This document shows positions 51,316-60,200 of a stretch of 64,000 nucleotides of DNA, piece after piece. The notes under the pieces were generated by a model. That model made no database searches and had not been told where the DNA came from. It worked only from the letters and a program-made list of their open reading frames with translations. The DNA lies in contig NZ_JOCT01000016.1 of the NCBI RefSeq assembly GCF_000717875.1, forward strand, positions 84,768 through 148,767, written 5' to 3'. The position numbers and the translations under genes are program-made. The stretch is from Streptomyces sp. NRRL S-455 (lineage in GTDB: Bacteria > Actinomycetota > Actinomycetes > Streptomycetales > Streptomycetaceae). Numbering within the stretch: the stretch's first letter is position 1; each line of letters opens with the position of its first letter.

Positions 51316-51542
51316 CGCCGGCCCGCTGCCACGGAACGCAGTACTCCGGCACCGGCCATCAGGAATCCGACTGCCATGAGCATGCTCAATCCGAACATGT
51401 ACGTCGGAAAGGGCGTCGTCCCGAGGAACAGCGGGGCGACCGTGACCAGTGTGGCCACGGCACCGATGAAGAAGACGATGGCACCCGCACGGACCAGGCG
51501 GTCACCGGGAGCGGCGGAATTCGTTTGGGTTTTGTCACGCAC
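51294..51542 (-). CDS. Small two-helix membrane protein, 82 aa
   Basis: From the GTG at 51542 the protein reads VRDKTQTNSAAPGDRLVRAG followed by two membrane helices (about 20-43, AIVFFIGAVATLVTVAPLFLG; about 50-72, YMFGLSMLMAVGFLMAGAGVL) and a basic tail RRQARAGR. A longer start at 51575 would add a non-conserved leader. Unknown family, common size for Streptomyces small membrane proteins. It is divergent from the CSD gene. Confidence 0.65.
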   Translation of the reverse strand: MRDKTQTNSAAPGDRLVRAGAIVFFIGAVATLVTVAPLFLGTTPFPTYMFGLSMLMAVGFLMAGAGVLRSVAAGRRQARAGR

Positions 51543-51707
51543 CCGACCAGGGTAGTTCCCAGCGCGAAGGAACAACCGGGTGACGTCTTGTCACCGGCTG
51601 CAAGAGCATTAGCCTTGGTACCGGCGGGTCCGTACGGCCCGCCCGAGTGCTATCAAGAGCCGTTTCCAGAAGCAGTTTTCCGACGAGTACGAGGACGAGG
51701 ACAGACG

Positions 51708-52091
51708 GTGCCCACCGGCAAGGTCAAGTGGTTCAACAGTGAGAAGGGCTTCGGCTTTCTCTCCCGCGACGACGGCGGTGACGTCTTCGTCCATTCCTCG
51801 GTCCTCCCCGCCGGAGTCGAGACGCTCAAGCCGGGCCAGCGGGTGGAGTTCGGTGTCGTCGCCGGACAGCGCGGCGACCAGGCGCTGTCCCTGACGGTCC
51901 TGGACCCGACCCCCTCGGTCGCCGCCGCGACCCGCAAGAAGCCGGACGAGCTGGCCTCCATCGTCCAGGACCTGACGACCCTCCTGGAGAACATCACGCC
52001 CATGCTGGAGCGGGGCCGCTACCCCGAGAAGACGGCCGGCAAGAAGATCGCCGGCCTGCTGCGCGCGGTCGCCGACCAGCTGGACGTGTGA
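51708..52091 (+). CDS. Cold-shock-domain protein with C-terminal extension
   Basis: A 127-aa protein. Residues 1-65 are a cold-shock domain (MPTGKVKWFNSEKGFGFLSRDD, with RNP1 KGFGFL and RNP2 DVFVHSS). Residues 70-127 are an actinobacterial extension (RKKPDELASIVQDLTTLLENITPMLERGRYPEKTAGKKIAGLLRAVADQLDV), helical and possibly dimerising. GAGGACGAGG precedes the GTG at 51708. It binds RNA or single-stranded DNA. It ends 7 bp before the convergent mqnD stop. Confidence 0.92.
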   Translation: MPTGKVKWFNSEKGFGFLSRDDGGDVFVHSSVLPAGVETLKPGQRVEFGVVAGQRGDQALSLTVLDPTPSVAAATRKKPDELASIVQDLTTLLENITPMLERGRYPEKTAGKKIAGLLRAVADQLDV

Positions 52092-52098
52092 CCGCCGC

Positions 52099-52986
52099 TC
52101 AGGGGAAAGCGAGCGCGTTCGGACCGAGGGGCGGCACCAGCCCCTCGGCCGCCGCGCGGGTCAGCAGACCGCGTACGGCGGCGTAGCCGTCCTCGCCGAG
52201 GTCGGCGGTGAACTCGTTGACGTACAGCCCGATGTGCTGGTCGGCGACGGCCGGATCCATCTCCTGGGCGTGCTCCATGACGTACGGCCGGGACGCCTCG
52301 GGATCGTCCCAGGCGGCACGCACGGACGTCCGCACCGAGTCGGCCAGCAGCCGCAGCCCCTGCTCTCCCAGCGACCGTTTGGCGATGATCGCGCCCAGCG
52401 GGATCGGCAGCCCGGTGGTGTTCTCCCAGTGCTCGCCCATGTCGGCGAGCTTGTGCAGGCCGTAATTCCGGTAGGTGAAGCGCGCCTCGTGGATCACGAG
52501 CCCCGCGTCGACCTTCCCGTCCCGCACGGCCGGCATGATCTCGTGGAACGGCATGACGACGATCTCGCCGACCCCGTCGCTCAGGGTGTCCGCGGCCCAC
52601 AGCCGGAACAGCAGATAGGCGGTCGACTTCTCACTGGGCACGGCGACGGTCCGCCCGCTCAGTCCCCCAAGCTCTCGGCTGCGCTCGAGCAGGGAGGTGC
52701 CCCCACCCTCTGCCTCCCGCGTCAGCACCAGCGGCCCGCACCCCCGCCCCAGCGCGCCCCCGCAGGGCAGCAGGGCGTACTGCTCCAGGACGTACGGCAG
52801 CACGGCGTACGACACCTTCAGCACGTCGTACTCACCGCGCTCGGCCATGCCGTTGGTGACGTCGATGTCGGCGAAGGTCACGTCCAGCGCGGGAGCGCCG
52901 GGGACGCGGCCGTGGGCCAGGGCGTCGAAGACGAAGGTGTCGTTCGGGCAGGGGGAGTACGCGATCTGCAGCTGCTCAACTGTCAT
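52099..52986 (-). CDS. mqnD: 1,4-dihydroxy-6-naphthoate synthase MqnD
   Basis: A 295-aa periplasmic-binding-fold enzyme of the futalosine menaquinone pathway. It converts cyclic de-hypoxanthine futalosine to 1,4-dihydroxy-6-naphthoate. The diagnostic N-terminus is LQIAYSPCPNDTFVFDALAHG, followed by FADIDVTNGMAERGEYDVLKVSYAVLPYVL and VVMPFHEIMPAV-DGKVDAGLVIHEARFTY. Around residue 95-110 the protein carries EGGGTSLLERSRELGGL, encoded by a family E repeat (52661-52710) and absent from typical MqnD. It overlaps mqnB by 11 bp and forms an operon with it. The ATG at 52986 is used. Confidence 0.93.
   Translation of the reverse strand: MTVEQLQIAYSPCPNDTFVFDALAHGRVPGAPALDVTFADIDVTNGMAERGEYDVLKVSYAVLPYVLEQYALLPCGGALGRGCGPLVLTREAEGGGTSLLERSRELGGLSGRTVAVPSEKSTAYLLFRLWAADTLSDGVGEIVVMPFHEIMPAVRDGKVDAGLVIHEARFTYRNYGLHKLADMGEHWENTTGLPIPLGAIIAKRSLGEQGLRLLADSVRTSVRAAWDDPEASRPYVMEHAQEMDPAVADQHIGLYVNEFTADLGEDGYAAVRGLLTRAAAEGLVPPLGPNALAFP
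52661..52710. repeat. Family E repeat inside mqnD
   Basis: AGTCCCCCAAGCTCTCGGCT and GCGCTCGAGCAGGGAGGTGC then CCCC. The same sequence in reverse lies at 50546-50592, and a shorter copy (CCCCCTGCTCGAAGAGCTTGGGGGAG) at 57117-57142. Its ends are complementary, so it folds. It is in frame in mqnD. Confidence 0.7.
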
Positions 52987-53725
52987 GCCTGTTCCAACTC
53001 TCCAGTACGGGCACGAGCTTCCCGAAACCCTCGGTCAGAGCCGCCAGGGCGTCGGGGATGCGCCAGGCGGCACGGTCACGGGGACCGACGGGGTTGGAGA
53101 TCGCCCGCACCTCCAGCACGGGGACCCCGTGCGCGACGGCGGCCTCGGCGACCCCGAAGCCCTCCATGGCCTCGGCGAGCGCGGTGGGGTGCCGTGCGCG
53201 GAGTACGGCGGCACGCTCGGCGGTCCCGGTGACCGTGGACACGGTGAGGACCGCACCGGTCAGTGCCCCGGCCGCCGCGGCGACCTGCCGCACGAGCTCC
53301 TCGGGCGGCTGATGCCTGACCGTCCCGAACCCGAGCTCGGTGACCGACAGGAATCCGTCCGGGGTCTCGGCGCCGAGATCGGCCGCGACGATCTCATCGG
53401 CGACGACGAGCGCCCCGACCGGCGCGTCCGGCTGGAACCCCCCGCCGATCCCGGCGGAGACGACGAGGCCGTAGGGGGTGCCCTGAAGGGCGGCGGCGGT
53501 GAGGGCCGAGGCGGTGGAGGCAGCGGCGAGAGCCGACCCGACTCCGGCAACGATCACGTCGATGCCGCTGATGCCGACACTGCCGTGGGCAGTCGTTCCG
53601 CTGGGGCGGAACGGGTGGGCACGGCCTACAGCGCCGAGCACCGAGCAATCAGACCCCGGCGGCAACGCCCCCAAGGCCCCGGCCACCGCGCCCCTCTCCA
53701 CGGGAACCGCGGTGGCGACAAGCAC
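52976..53725 (-). CDS. mqnB: Futalosine hydrolase MqnB
   Basis: A 249-aa nucleoside-phosphorylase-fold enzyme that removes hypoxanthine from futalosine. It begins VLVATAVPVERGAVAG, and has VVSAGIGGGFQPDAPVGALVVADEIVAADLGAETPDGF, VSTVTGTAERAAVLRARH and AMEGFGVAEAAVAHGVPVLEVRAISNPVGPRDRAAWRI with the catalytic EGF-Asn region. The GTG at 53725 gives the family N-terminus; its ribosome-binding site is weak, and it starts 24 bp after the DUF2771 stop. Residues about 35-46 (AHPFRPSGTTAH) are encoded by a family D repeat (53587-53622). It lies directly upstream of mqnD. Confidence 0.92.
   Translation of the reverse strand: MLVATAVPVERGAVAGALGALPPGSDCSVLGAVGRAHPFRPSGTTAHGSVGISGIDVIVAGVGSALAAASTASALTAAALQGTPYGLVVSAGIGGGFQPDAPVGALVVADEIVAADLGAETPDGFLSVTELGFGTVRHQPPEELVRQVAAAAGALTGAVLTVSTVTGTAERAAVLRARHPTALAEAMEGFGVAEAAVAHGVPVLEVRAISNPVGPRDRAAWRIPDALAALTEGFGKLVPVLESWNRHDS
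53587..53622. repeat. Family D repeat inside mqnB
   Basis: GGGCAGTCGTTCCGC then TGGGGCGGAACGGGTGGGCAC. It matches the element at 50509-50542 except for compensating changes in the stem (TTCCGC/GCGGAA in place of TGCCGC/GCGGCA), which indicates selection or inheritance of a hairpin. It is in frame in mqnB. Confidence 0.7.
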
Positions 53726-53748
53726 CCGGCCAAGCCCAGCGGCAGCGA

Positions 53749-54246
53749 TCAGGCGTCCTTCTCGAGCTTGAAGTTCCAGAGCCCGGACGCGTCCTTCTCG
53801 CCCTCCTTGATGGACACCAGCGTCGAGTTCCCCTGCGCCCCGTACTGCGCGTTGAAGAACACGCTGCCCGGAATGGTGCGGTACGTCTTGGTGCTGGAGT
53901 CGGTCAGCGGCTGGCCGTTCATCAGGATCGTCCAGCCCTCGTCGGCGATCTCCGGGTCGACACCGAAGCGCACGGTCTCGTCCGGGTCGACGGAGATGCT
54001 GTTGATGCCCTTGTCCTTCAGGCACTTCGTGAGATCAGCCGACTTCAGGGTCTTGCCCTCGCCGCCACAGGTGGCCTCGGCGTTCACCGAGTCCTGGCCC
54101 ACGGTGACCGTGGCCACCGGAGTGGGCTTGTCACAGGCGGACAGGACGAGCAGTCCGGCGGATACGACGCCGGCGGCGGCGACGGCGCGGCGGCGTCGCA
54201 CAGCACGGAATCCATCAGCGGCTTCGCCGCGGGGCAACCTGGTCAT
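53749..54246 (-). CDS. DUF2771-family lipoprotein
   Basis: A 165-aa lipoprotein. The signal AVRRRRAVAAAGVVSAGLLVLSAC carries a lipobox LSAC (Cys at about 38). The mature domain has two further cysteines (ATCGGEGK, KCLKDKG) and DETVRFGVDPEIADEGWTILMNG, PGSVFFNAQYGAQGNSTLVSIKEG and a terminal LWNFKLEKD, the DUF2771 pattern. Function unknown. The ATG at 54246 is used. It lies just upstream of mqnB on the same strand. Confidence 0.85.
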   Translation of the reverse strand: MTRLPRGEAADGFRAVRRRRAVAAAGVVSAGLLVLSACDKPTPVATVTVGQDSVNAEATCGGEGKTLKSADLTKCLKDKGINSISVDPDETVRFGVDPEIADEGWTILMNGQPLTDSSTKTYRTIPGSVFFNAQYGAQGNSTLVSIKEGEKDASGLWNFKLEKDA

Positions 54247-54304
54247 GGGCGAAGGCTATCTGGCACGCGGGTCGGACCGCCCACGCGGGGTACGGCTCCC
54301 ACGG

Positions 54305-54364
54305 AGATCCCCCAAGAGATCCACCGGGAGGTCCACCGGGAGATCCACCGGGAGATCCACTGGA
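54305..54364. repeat. 12-bp tandem repeat, five units
   Basis: Five consecutive 12-mers close to AGATCCACCGGG (54305, 54317, 54329, 54341, 54353; the first and last are degenerate). They fill the gap between the DUF2771 start and the MFS stop. No gene is seen in this 123-bp gap. Confidence 0.75.
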
Positions 54365-54369
54365 GGGCA

Positions 54370-55842
54370 CTACGCCACCCGCGGCCGCGCCGCCCCACCG
54401 CGACGGGCCGAGTCGATCAGCCCCCGTACGGTCGTCAGCCAGCCCGTGCCCACGATGGCTGCCCCCACGGCCAGCCCGGCCGTGCCGTTGAGCGGCATCA
54501 CGATGCCGACGGCCCCTCCCAGCACCCAGGACATCTGCAGCAGCGTCTCGGAGCGGGCGAAGGCCGACGTGCGGACCAGCTCGGGTACGTCCCGCTGGAT
54601 CAGCGCGTCGAGCGACAGCTTGGCCAGGGCCTGCGCGAACCCGGCCACCGCGGCCAGGCAGGCCACCAGGACCGCACTGAAGAACACCGACGCCAGGATC
54701 GCCGCGCCCACCACACACGCCACCACCGTCACGATGATGATCTCCGGCGCCCGGGAGCGGAGCCACGCCCCGACCGCCGTGCCGAGCGCGTTGCCGACGC
54801 CCGCCGAGACACCGACGATCGCCAGGGAAACGGCCGCGCTCTGACCGGAGACCGGGTGCTCGCGGAGCAGGAACGCGAGGAAGAAGATCAGGAAGCCGGT
54901 GAGGCAGCGGATGGAGGCGTTGGCGGCCAGGGCGTGGGTGACGGCCGGCCCGACCGTGCGCAGCCCGGGGCGTTTGACGGGCCGGCGGTGCGGCCCGTGC
55001 AGGTGCTGTTCGTCCGCGGCCAGCAGGGCGGTGTCCTCGCCCTTGGCGGAGTCGACCTTCGGCGGCAGCGTGAACGACAGGATCGTGCCCGCCACGAAGA
55101 GGACGAAGGCGCCGTAGAGCGGCCAGCGCGGCCCGATCTGCTGGAGCCCGGCCCCGACCGGCGCGGCGATGCCGGTGGCGAGGAGCCCGCCGAGGGTGAC
55201 GCGCGAGTTGGCCTTCACCAGGGAGAAGCCGGGCGGCAGCAGCCGGGGCACGACGGCGCTTCTGACCACCCCGTACGCCTTCGACGCGACGAGGACGCCG
55301 AGTGCCGCCGGGTACAGCTCGATGCTGCCGCTGACGACCGCGCCGGACAGGACGATCGCGAGCAGCGCCCGGGCGAACATCGCGCCGGCCATCGCGGCGC
55401 GGCGGCCGTGCGGGACGCGGTCGAGGAGGGGGCCGATCACCGGCGCGAGGAGGGTGAAGGGCGCCATGGTGATGGCGAGGTACAGCGCGACGCGCCCGCG
55501 GGCCTCGTCGGTGGGCACGGAGAAGAAGACGGTGGAGGCGAGGGCGACGGTGATCATGACGTCGCCGGCGCCGTTCACACCGTGGAGTTCGATCAGCTTG
55601 CCGAGGCCGGACTCGCCGGCGCCGTGCGCGTGGGTGGCCTTGCGGATGCCGCGGGCGGTTCTGGTGACCGGGAAGTGCAGGGCACGGCCGATCGCGCGGA
55701 GGGGGCCGCCCACCCGGCCCGGTCCGCTCAGTCCGCCGCTTCCCCTGACCCCTTTCGACCCACCGGTCCCGGTGGCGCCCGGGGGTGTCTTCGCCGCTGC
55801 CACCTCGTCATAGTGCCCCGAGAACGGGGTGGGTAGTGCCAT
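54370..55842 (-). CDS. MFS transporter, about 12 TM
   Basis: A 490-aa major facilitator. After a cytoplasmic N-terminal tail (1-95, GSKGVRGSGGLSGPGRVGGP-type low complexity), hydrophobic helices begin with VNGAGDVMITVALASTVFF and VALYLAITMAPFTLLAPVIGPLLDRVPHGRR, which contains the MFS motif A (RVPHGRR). A central Arg/His-rich loop (KRPGLRTVG) separates the halves. Substrate unknown; homologs are often drug or metabolite exporters. It is divergent from the DUF3027 gene across 215 bp. The ATG at 55842 is used. Confidence 0.85.
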   Translation of the reverse strand: MALPTPFSGHYDEVAAAKTPPGATGTGGSKGVRGSGGLSGPGRVGGPLRAIGRALHFPVTRTARGIRKATHAHGAGESGLGKLIELHGVNGAGDVMITVALASTVFFSVPTDEARGRVALYLAITMAPFTLLAPVIGPLLDRVPHGRRAAMAGAMFARALLAIVLSGAVVSGSIELYPAALGVLVASKAYGVVRSAVVPRLLPPGFSLVKANSRVTLGGLLATGIAAPVGAGLQQIGPRWPLYGAFVLFVAGTILSFTLPPKVDSAKGEDTALLAADEQHLHGPHRRPVKRPGLRTVGPAVTHALAANASIRCLTGFLIFFLAFLLREHPVSGQSAAVSLAIVGVSAGVGNALGTAVGAWLRSRAPEIIIVTVVACVVGAAILASVFFSAVLVACLAAVAGFAQALAKLSLDALIQRDVPELVRTSAFARSETLLQMSWVLGGAVGIVMPLNGTAGLAVGAAIVGTGWLTTVRGLIDSARRGGAARPRVA

Positions 55843-56057
55843 TACCGCTTGTATAGGGCCTGTGGGGTGACTGTCCGGGTTGTCGGGTCATGGCACCGTC
55901 GGTGTACGCGAAGTGGGGCGGAAGGGTAGCGTGCGTATCTCAGCCATCCCGCAGAATGGATGAAGGACGTCGACGCGGTCCCCTGGTCCGCTCCGTCCGC
56001 CCTGGCGCTGGGAGTGGCGCACTCGCTAGAGACGGCGTATGGAGAGAAGCGATACCT

Positions 56058-56984
56058 GTGAGCGCAGCGACAACGCGAAGCCGCACCCCTGACCGTCTGT
56101 GCGCCGAGGCAGTGGACCTCGCACGCGGCGCCGCCGAGGAGGCCGCCGCGCCCGGTGTCGTCGGCGAGCACGTGGGGCTGGTCTCCGAGGGGGACCGCGT
56201 TGTCACGCACTTCTTCGAGTGCCGGGAGCTCGGGTACCGGGGCTGGCGCTGGGCCGTGACCGTGGCCCGGGCGTCCCGCGCGAAGATCGTCACGGTGGAC
56301 GAGGCGGTGCTGCTGCCCGGCCCGGACGCGGTGCTCGCGCCCGAGTGGGTGCCGTGGAGCGAGCGGCTGCGGCCGGGCGACATGGGGCCGGGCGACCTGC
56401 TGCCCACCGACGCGGAGGATCTCCGGCTGGAGCCGGGCTTCTCCGGTGAGGACGAGCCGGCGCCCAACTCGGCCGTGTCGCACGAGATGGCCGACCTGGT
56501 GGAGGCGGAGGACGCGGACGTCACCGCCGGCCCGCCGGCCCGTCTCCCGGTCGCCCCGTCGCGCGGCTCGATCGCGGCGGTGGCCGAGGAACTGGGCATG
56601 CGCCGGGCCCGGGTGCTCTCCAGGTACGGCCTGCACACCGCGGCCGACCGCTGGGAGGAGGCGTTCGGCGCCAAGACGCCCATGGCCCAGTCGGCCCCCG
56701 CGGCCTGCGTCTCCTGCGGCTTCCTCGTCCCCGTCGGCGGCTCCCTGGGCCAGGCCTTCGGCGTCTGCGCCAACGAGTTCTCCCCGGCCGACGGCCGCCT
56801 CGTCTCCCTGGCCTACGGCTGCGGCGGCCACTCCGAGGCGGCGGTCATGCCCCGTCCCCCGCAGCCCGCCCCGCCGGTGATCGACGAGACGCGCGTGGAC
56901 CCGTTCCCGCTGCGCCCGGCTCCGGACTCGGGTTCGGTGCCGACGACGACGGACGAGGACACGGAGGAACTGGGCCACTCCTAG
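56058..56984 (+). CDS. DUF3027 protein, 308 aa
   Basis: A cytoplasmic protein of family DUF3027. The N-terminal domain has ARGAAEEAAAPGVVGEHVGLVSEGDRVVTHFFECRELGYRGWRWAVTVARA and LLPGPDAVLAPEWVPWSERLRPGDMGPGDLLP. A helical segment with a possible HTH (GSIAAVAEELGMRRARVLSRYGLHTAADRW) follows, then a Cys cluster (CVSCGFLVPVGGSLGQAFGVCAN ... YGCGGH). GGAGAGAAG precedes the GTG at 56058. The C-terminal tail is disordered. Function unknown. The stop lies 3 bp before a terminal-inverted-repeat element. Confidence 0.85.
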   Translation: MSAATTRSRTPDRLCAEAVDLARGAAEEAAAPGVVGEHVGLVSEGDRVVTHFFECRELGYRGWRWAVTVARASRAKIVTVDEAVLLPGPDAVLAPEWVPWSERLRPGDMGPGDLLPTDAEDLRLEPGFSGEDEPAPNSAVSHEMADLVEAEDADVTAGPPARLPVAPSRGSIAAVAEELGMRRARVLSRYGLHTAADRWEEAFGAKTPMAQSAPAACVSCGFLVPVGGSLGQAFGVCANEFSPADGRLVSLAYGCGGHSEAAVMPRPPQPAPPVIDETRVDPFPLRPAPDSGSVPTTTDEDTEELGHS

Positions 56985-56986
56985 GT

Positions 56987-57184
56987 CGTGTCCGCAAAGT
57001 CCCGTCGTCCGCCCGGAGGGCGGGCCCAGCGGCGTCTGGCGCGTGCTCTCGACGTGCCGGGCGTAGTCCCTCGTACCGGATGTGCTTGGGGCTTCGTCCG
57101 GTGCGGCGAGTGGGGGTCCCCCTGCTCGAAGAGCTTGGGGGAGTGTGCCAGGCGTCGCGGGGCAGGCGGGACTTTGCGGACACG
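56987..57184. mobile_element. 198-bp element with 18-bp perfect terminal inverted repeats (MITE-like)
   Basis: CGTGTCCGCAAAGTCCCG (56987-57004) and CGGGACTTTGCGGACACG (57167-57184) are perfect inverted repeats. Subterminal parts (GCGGCGTCTGG / CCAGGCGTCGC) are also related in inverse orientation. The interior holds a family E repeat (57109-57150), no transposase and no gene. The size, inverted ends and location immediately after a stop codon are typical of a non-autonomous element. No target duplication could be confirmed. It fills nearly the whole 298-bp gap between the DUF3027 and sacsin-like genes. Confidence 0.7.
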
Positions 57185-57282
57185 GCCCAGGGCCCGCCCC
57201 GGGCCGTCCACGGGCGGGCGCACGTCCCACGGCCCCCAAGCGGTACCTTCGTCCTCACGTCGACGAGGAAAAGGACCGGAAC

Positions 57283-60200
57283 GTGAGCAGCAAGTTCGTG
57301 CGGCCCGCCGCCGAGGGAGCCGACCCGTTCGGTACGGCCCGCCTGCGGCGCGGGGTCCTCGACGCCTGGGCCACCAGCCCCGCCCGGTTCCGTGAGGACG
57401 CCAACGCCGAGGAGGATCTGGTCCTCGGTGGTTACCGGGACCGGCTCGTCGTCGAGCTCGCGCAGAACGCCGCCGACGCGGCGGCCCGGGCCGGGGTGCC
57501 GGGGCGGTTGCGGCTGACCCTGCGGGACGGGGTCCTCGTCGCCGCGAACACCGGGGCGCCGCTGGACGCGGCCGGTGTCGAGTCGCTGTCCACCCTGCGG
57601 GCCTCCGCGAAGCGCGAGACCCATGAGCGCGCCGTCGGGCGTTTCGGCGTCGGGTTCGCCGCCGTCCTGGCCGTCACCGACGAGCCCGCCGTGGTCGGCC
57701 GGCACGGCGGGGTCCGCTGGTCCCTCGCCGAGGCCCGCGAATGGGCCGCCGACACCGCCCGGCACAGCCCCGGGCTCGGGGACGAGATCCGGCGGCGCGA
57801 CGGGCACGTGCCGCTGCTGCGGCTGCCGTTCGCCGCCGAGGGCTCCGCCCCCGCCCCGTACGACACCGCGGTCATCCTCCCCCTGCGCGACACCCCCGCC
57901 GCCGACCTGGCCGAACGCCTGCTGCGGGCCGTCGACGACGCCCTGCTGCTCACCCTCCCGGGCCTCGAAGAGGTCGTCGTGGAGATCAACGGCGAGAGCC
58001 CCAGGACGCTCTCCCGCCGCACCGACGGCGCCTTCACCGTCATCGACGACTCCGAGGGCGGCGTCACCCACTGGCGCACCGCCGCCGCGCACGGACCTCT
58101 CACCCCCGACCTGCTCGAGGGCCGGCCCGTCGAGGAGCGGCTGCGGCCCCACTGGTCGGTCACCTGGGCCGTGCCCGTCGACGCCGACGGCAGCCCGGCC
58201 CGGCCCCGCACCAGCGCCGTCGTGCACGCCCCGACCCCCAGCGACGAGCCCCTCGGCGTCCCGGCCCTGCTCATCGCCTCGTTCCCGCTGGACTCCACCC
58301 GCCGGCACGCCGCCCCGGGCCCGCTGACCGACTTCCTCGTGCAGCGCGCGGCCGACACCTACGCCGCACTCCTCGGCGACTGGCGTCCGGTGACCGCCGG
58401 GCTCATCGACCTCGTGCCCGGCCCGCTCGGCAAGGGCGAGCTGGACGGCGCCCTGCGGCAGGCGATCCTGGAACGGCTGCCCCGCGTCTCGTTCCTGCCG
58501 CCGGCCGCCGAGCCGCGCGAGCAGGACGGCGACGACCTGCCCGGGTCGCTGCGGCCCCGCGACGCCGAGATCGTCGAGGGGGCGGGCGCGGACACGGTGC
58601 GGGTGCTCGCGGAGGTCCTTCCCACCCTGCTGCCCGCCGGGCTGGAACGGCGCACGGAGCTGCGCACCCTGGGCGTCGCCCGGGTCCCGCTGACCGACGC
58701 GATCGACCGGCTGGCCGGCCTGGAGAAGCAGCCCGGCTGGTGGCGGCGGCTCTACGACAGCCTCGCCGGGGTGGACCCGGACCGGCTGTCGGGTCTGCCG
58801 GTTCCGCTCGCGGACGGCCGTACGACGATCGGTCCCCGGCAGGTGCTGCTGCCCAGCCCTGAGGCCGCCCGGATCGACCCGGAGGTGCTGGCCCGCCTCG
58901 GTCTGAAGGTCGCCCACCAGGACGCCGCGCACCCGATCCTGGAGAAGCTGGGCGCCCTGCCCGCGACCCCGCGCGCCGTCCTCACCACCCCGCAGGTGCG
59001 GGCCGCCGTGGCCGCGTCCCTCGACGACGAGGGCGGCATGAGCTGGGAGGAGGACTCCCTCGACGCCGACGAGCTCGCCGACACCGTGCTCGCGCTGGTG
59101 CGGGACGCCGGCCTGGAGCCCGGTGACGAGCCCTGGCTCGGTGCGCTCGCCCTCCCCGACGAGGACGGCGAACCGGCCCCGGCCTGCGAACTCGTCTTCC
59201 CCGGCGGGCCTTTCGCCCAGGTCATGCGCGAGGGCGAACTCGCCGCGGTGGACGCCGAGCTGGCCGGCAAGTGGGGCGAGCAGCCGCTGGCCGCCTGCGG
59301 CGTGCTGGTGAACTTCGCGCTCGTCCGGGCCACCGACGTCGTGCTCGACCCCGACGAACTGGAGCCCCGCGAGGGCGACTTCGCCGAACCCGACGACCCG
59401 GGCCTGCTGGACGCGGTCGACGTGTGGTCGGAGGACATCCTCGATCGTTTCCCGGACAGCCCGGTGCCGCCGGTGGCGACCGAGATCGTCGCCGTCCGTG
59501 ATCTGGACCTGGTCGACGAGGACAAGTGGCCCCAAGCCCTGTCCATGCTGTCGCGGCCGCCCCTCCGGGACGCGATCGTCCAGCCGGTGCGGATCCTGCT
59601 GCACGACGGCACCCACGAGGTGGTACGCCCGTACACCGCCTGGTGGCTGCGCGGGAACCCGGTCCTCGACGGCCGCCGCCCGGCGGGCCTCCGCTCGGCG
59701 GGCGGTGACCCTCTCCTCCGCGGCCTCTACGACGAGGCCGACGCCACCGGCTTCGAGGACGAGCAGGTGCTGCGGGCGCTGGGCGTACGGACGTCCGTGG
59801 CCGCGCTGCTCGACGAGCCCGGCGGAGCCGCCGAACTCCTCGACCGCCTCGCCGATACCGAACGCGAGGTGACCGACGCGCAACTGCACGCCCTGTACGG
59901 TGCCTTGGCCGAGCTGGACCCCGAGCAGGTGACCCTGCCGGACGAGCTGCGCGCCGTCATCGACGGCCGGGTGGAGGTCGTGGACGCGGCGGACGCCGTC
60001 GTATGCGACTCCCCGGACCTGCTGCCCTTCACCTCAGGGGTGCCCCTCCTCCCGGTCCGCCCCTCCCTGGCCGCCGAGCTGGCCGAACTGTTCCAGGTAC
60101 GGCGGCTGAGCGAGTCCGTCACGGGCGAGGTCACCTCCGAGGGCACCGAGCACGACGTACCCGAGCCGGTGCGCGTGCTGCTCGGCCGGCTGACCCCGTC

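Noticed and set aside
52099..52986. MqnA (chorismate dehydratase)
   Set aside because: The N-terminus has SPCPNDTFVF, diagnostic of MqnD, not the MqnA GxINxxP pattern.
54305..54364. CRISPR array
   Set aside because: Contiguous 12-bp units without spacers and no cas genes; a simple tandem repeat.
56845..59889. 1014-aa minus-strand open frame opposite the sacsin-like gene
   Set aside because: Gly/Val/Arg-rich shadow of the plus-strand gene, whose GHKL motifs are clear.
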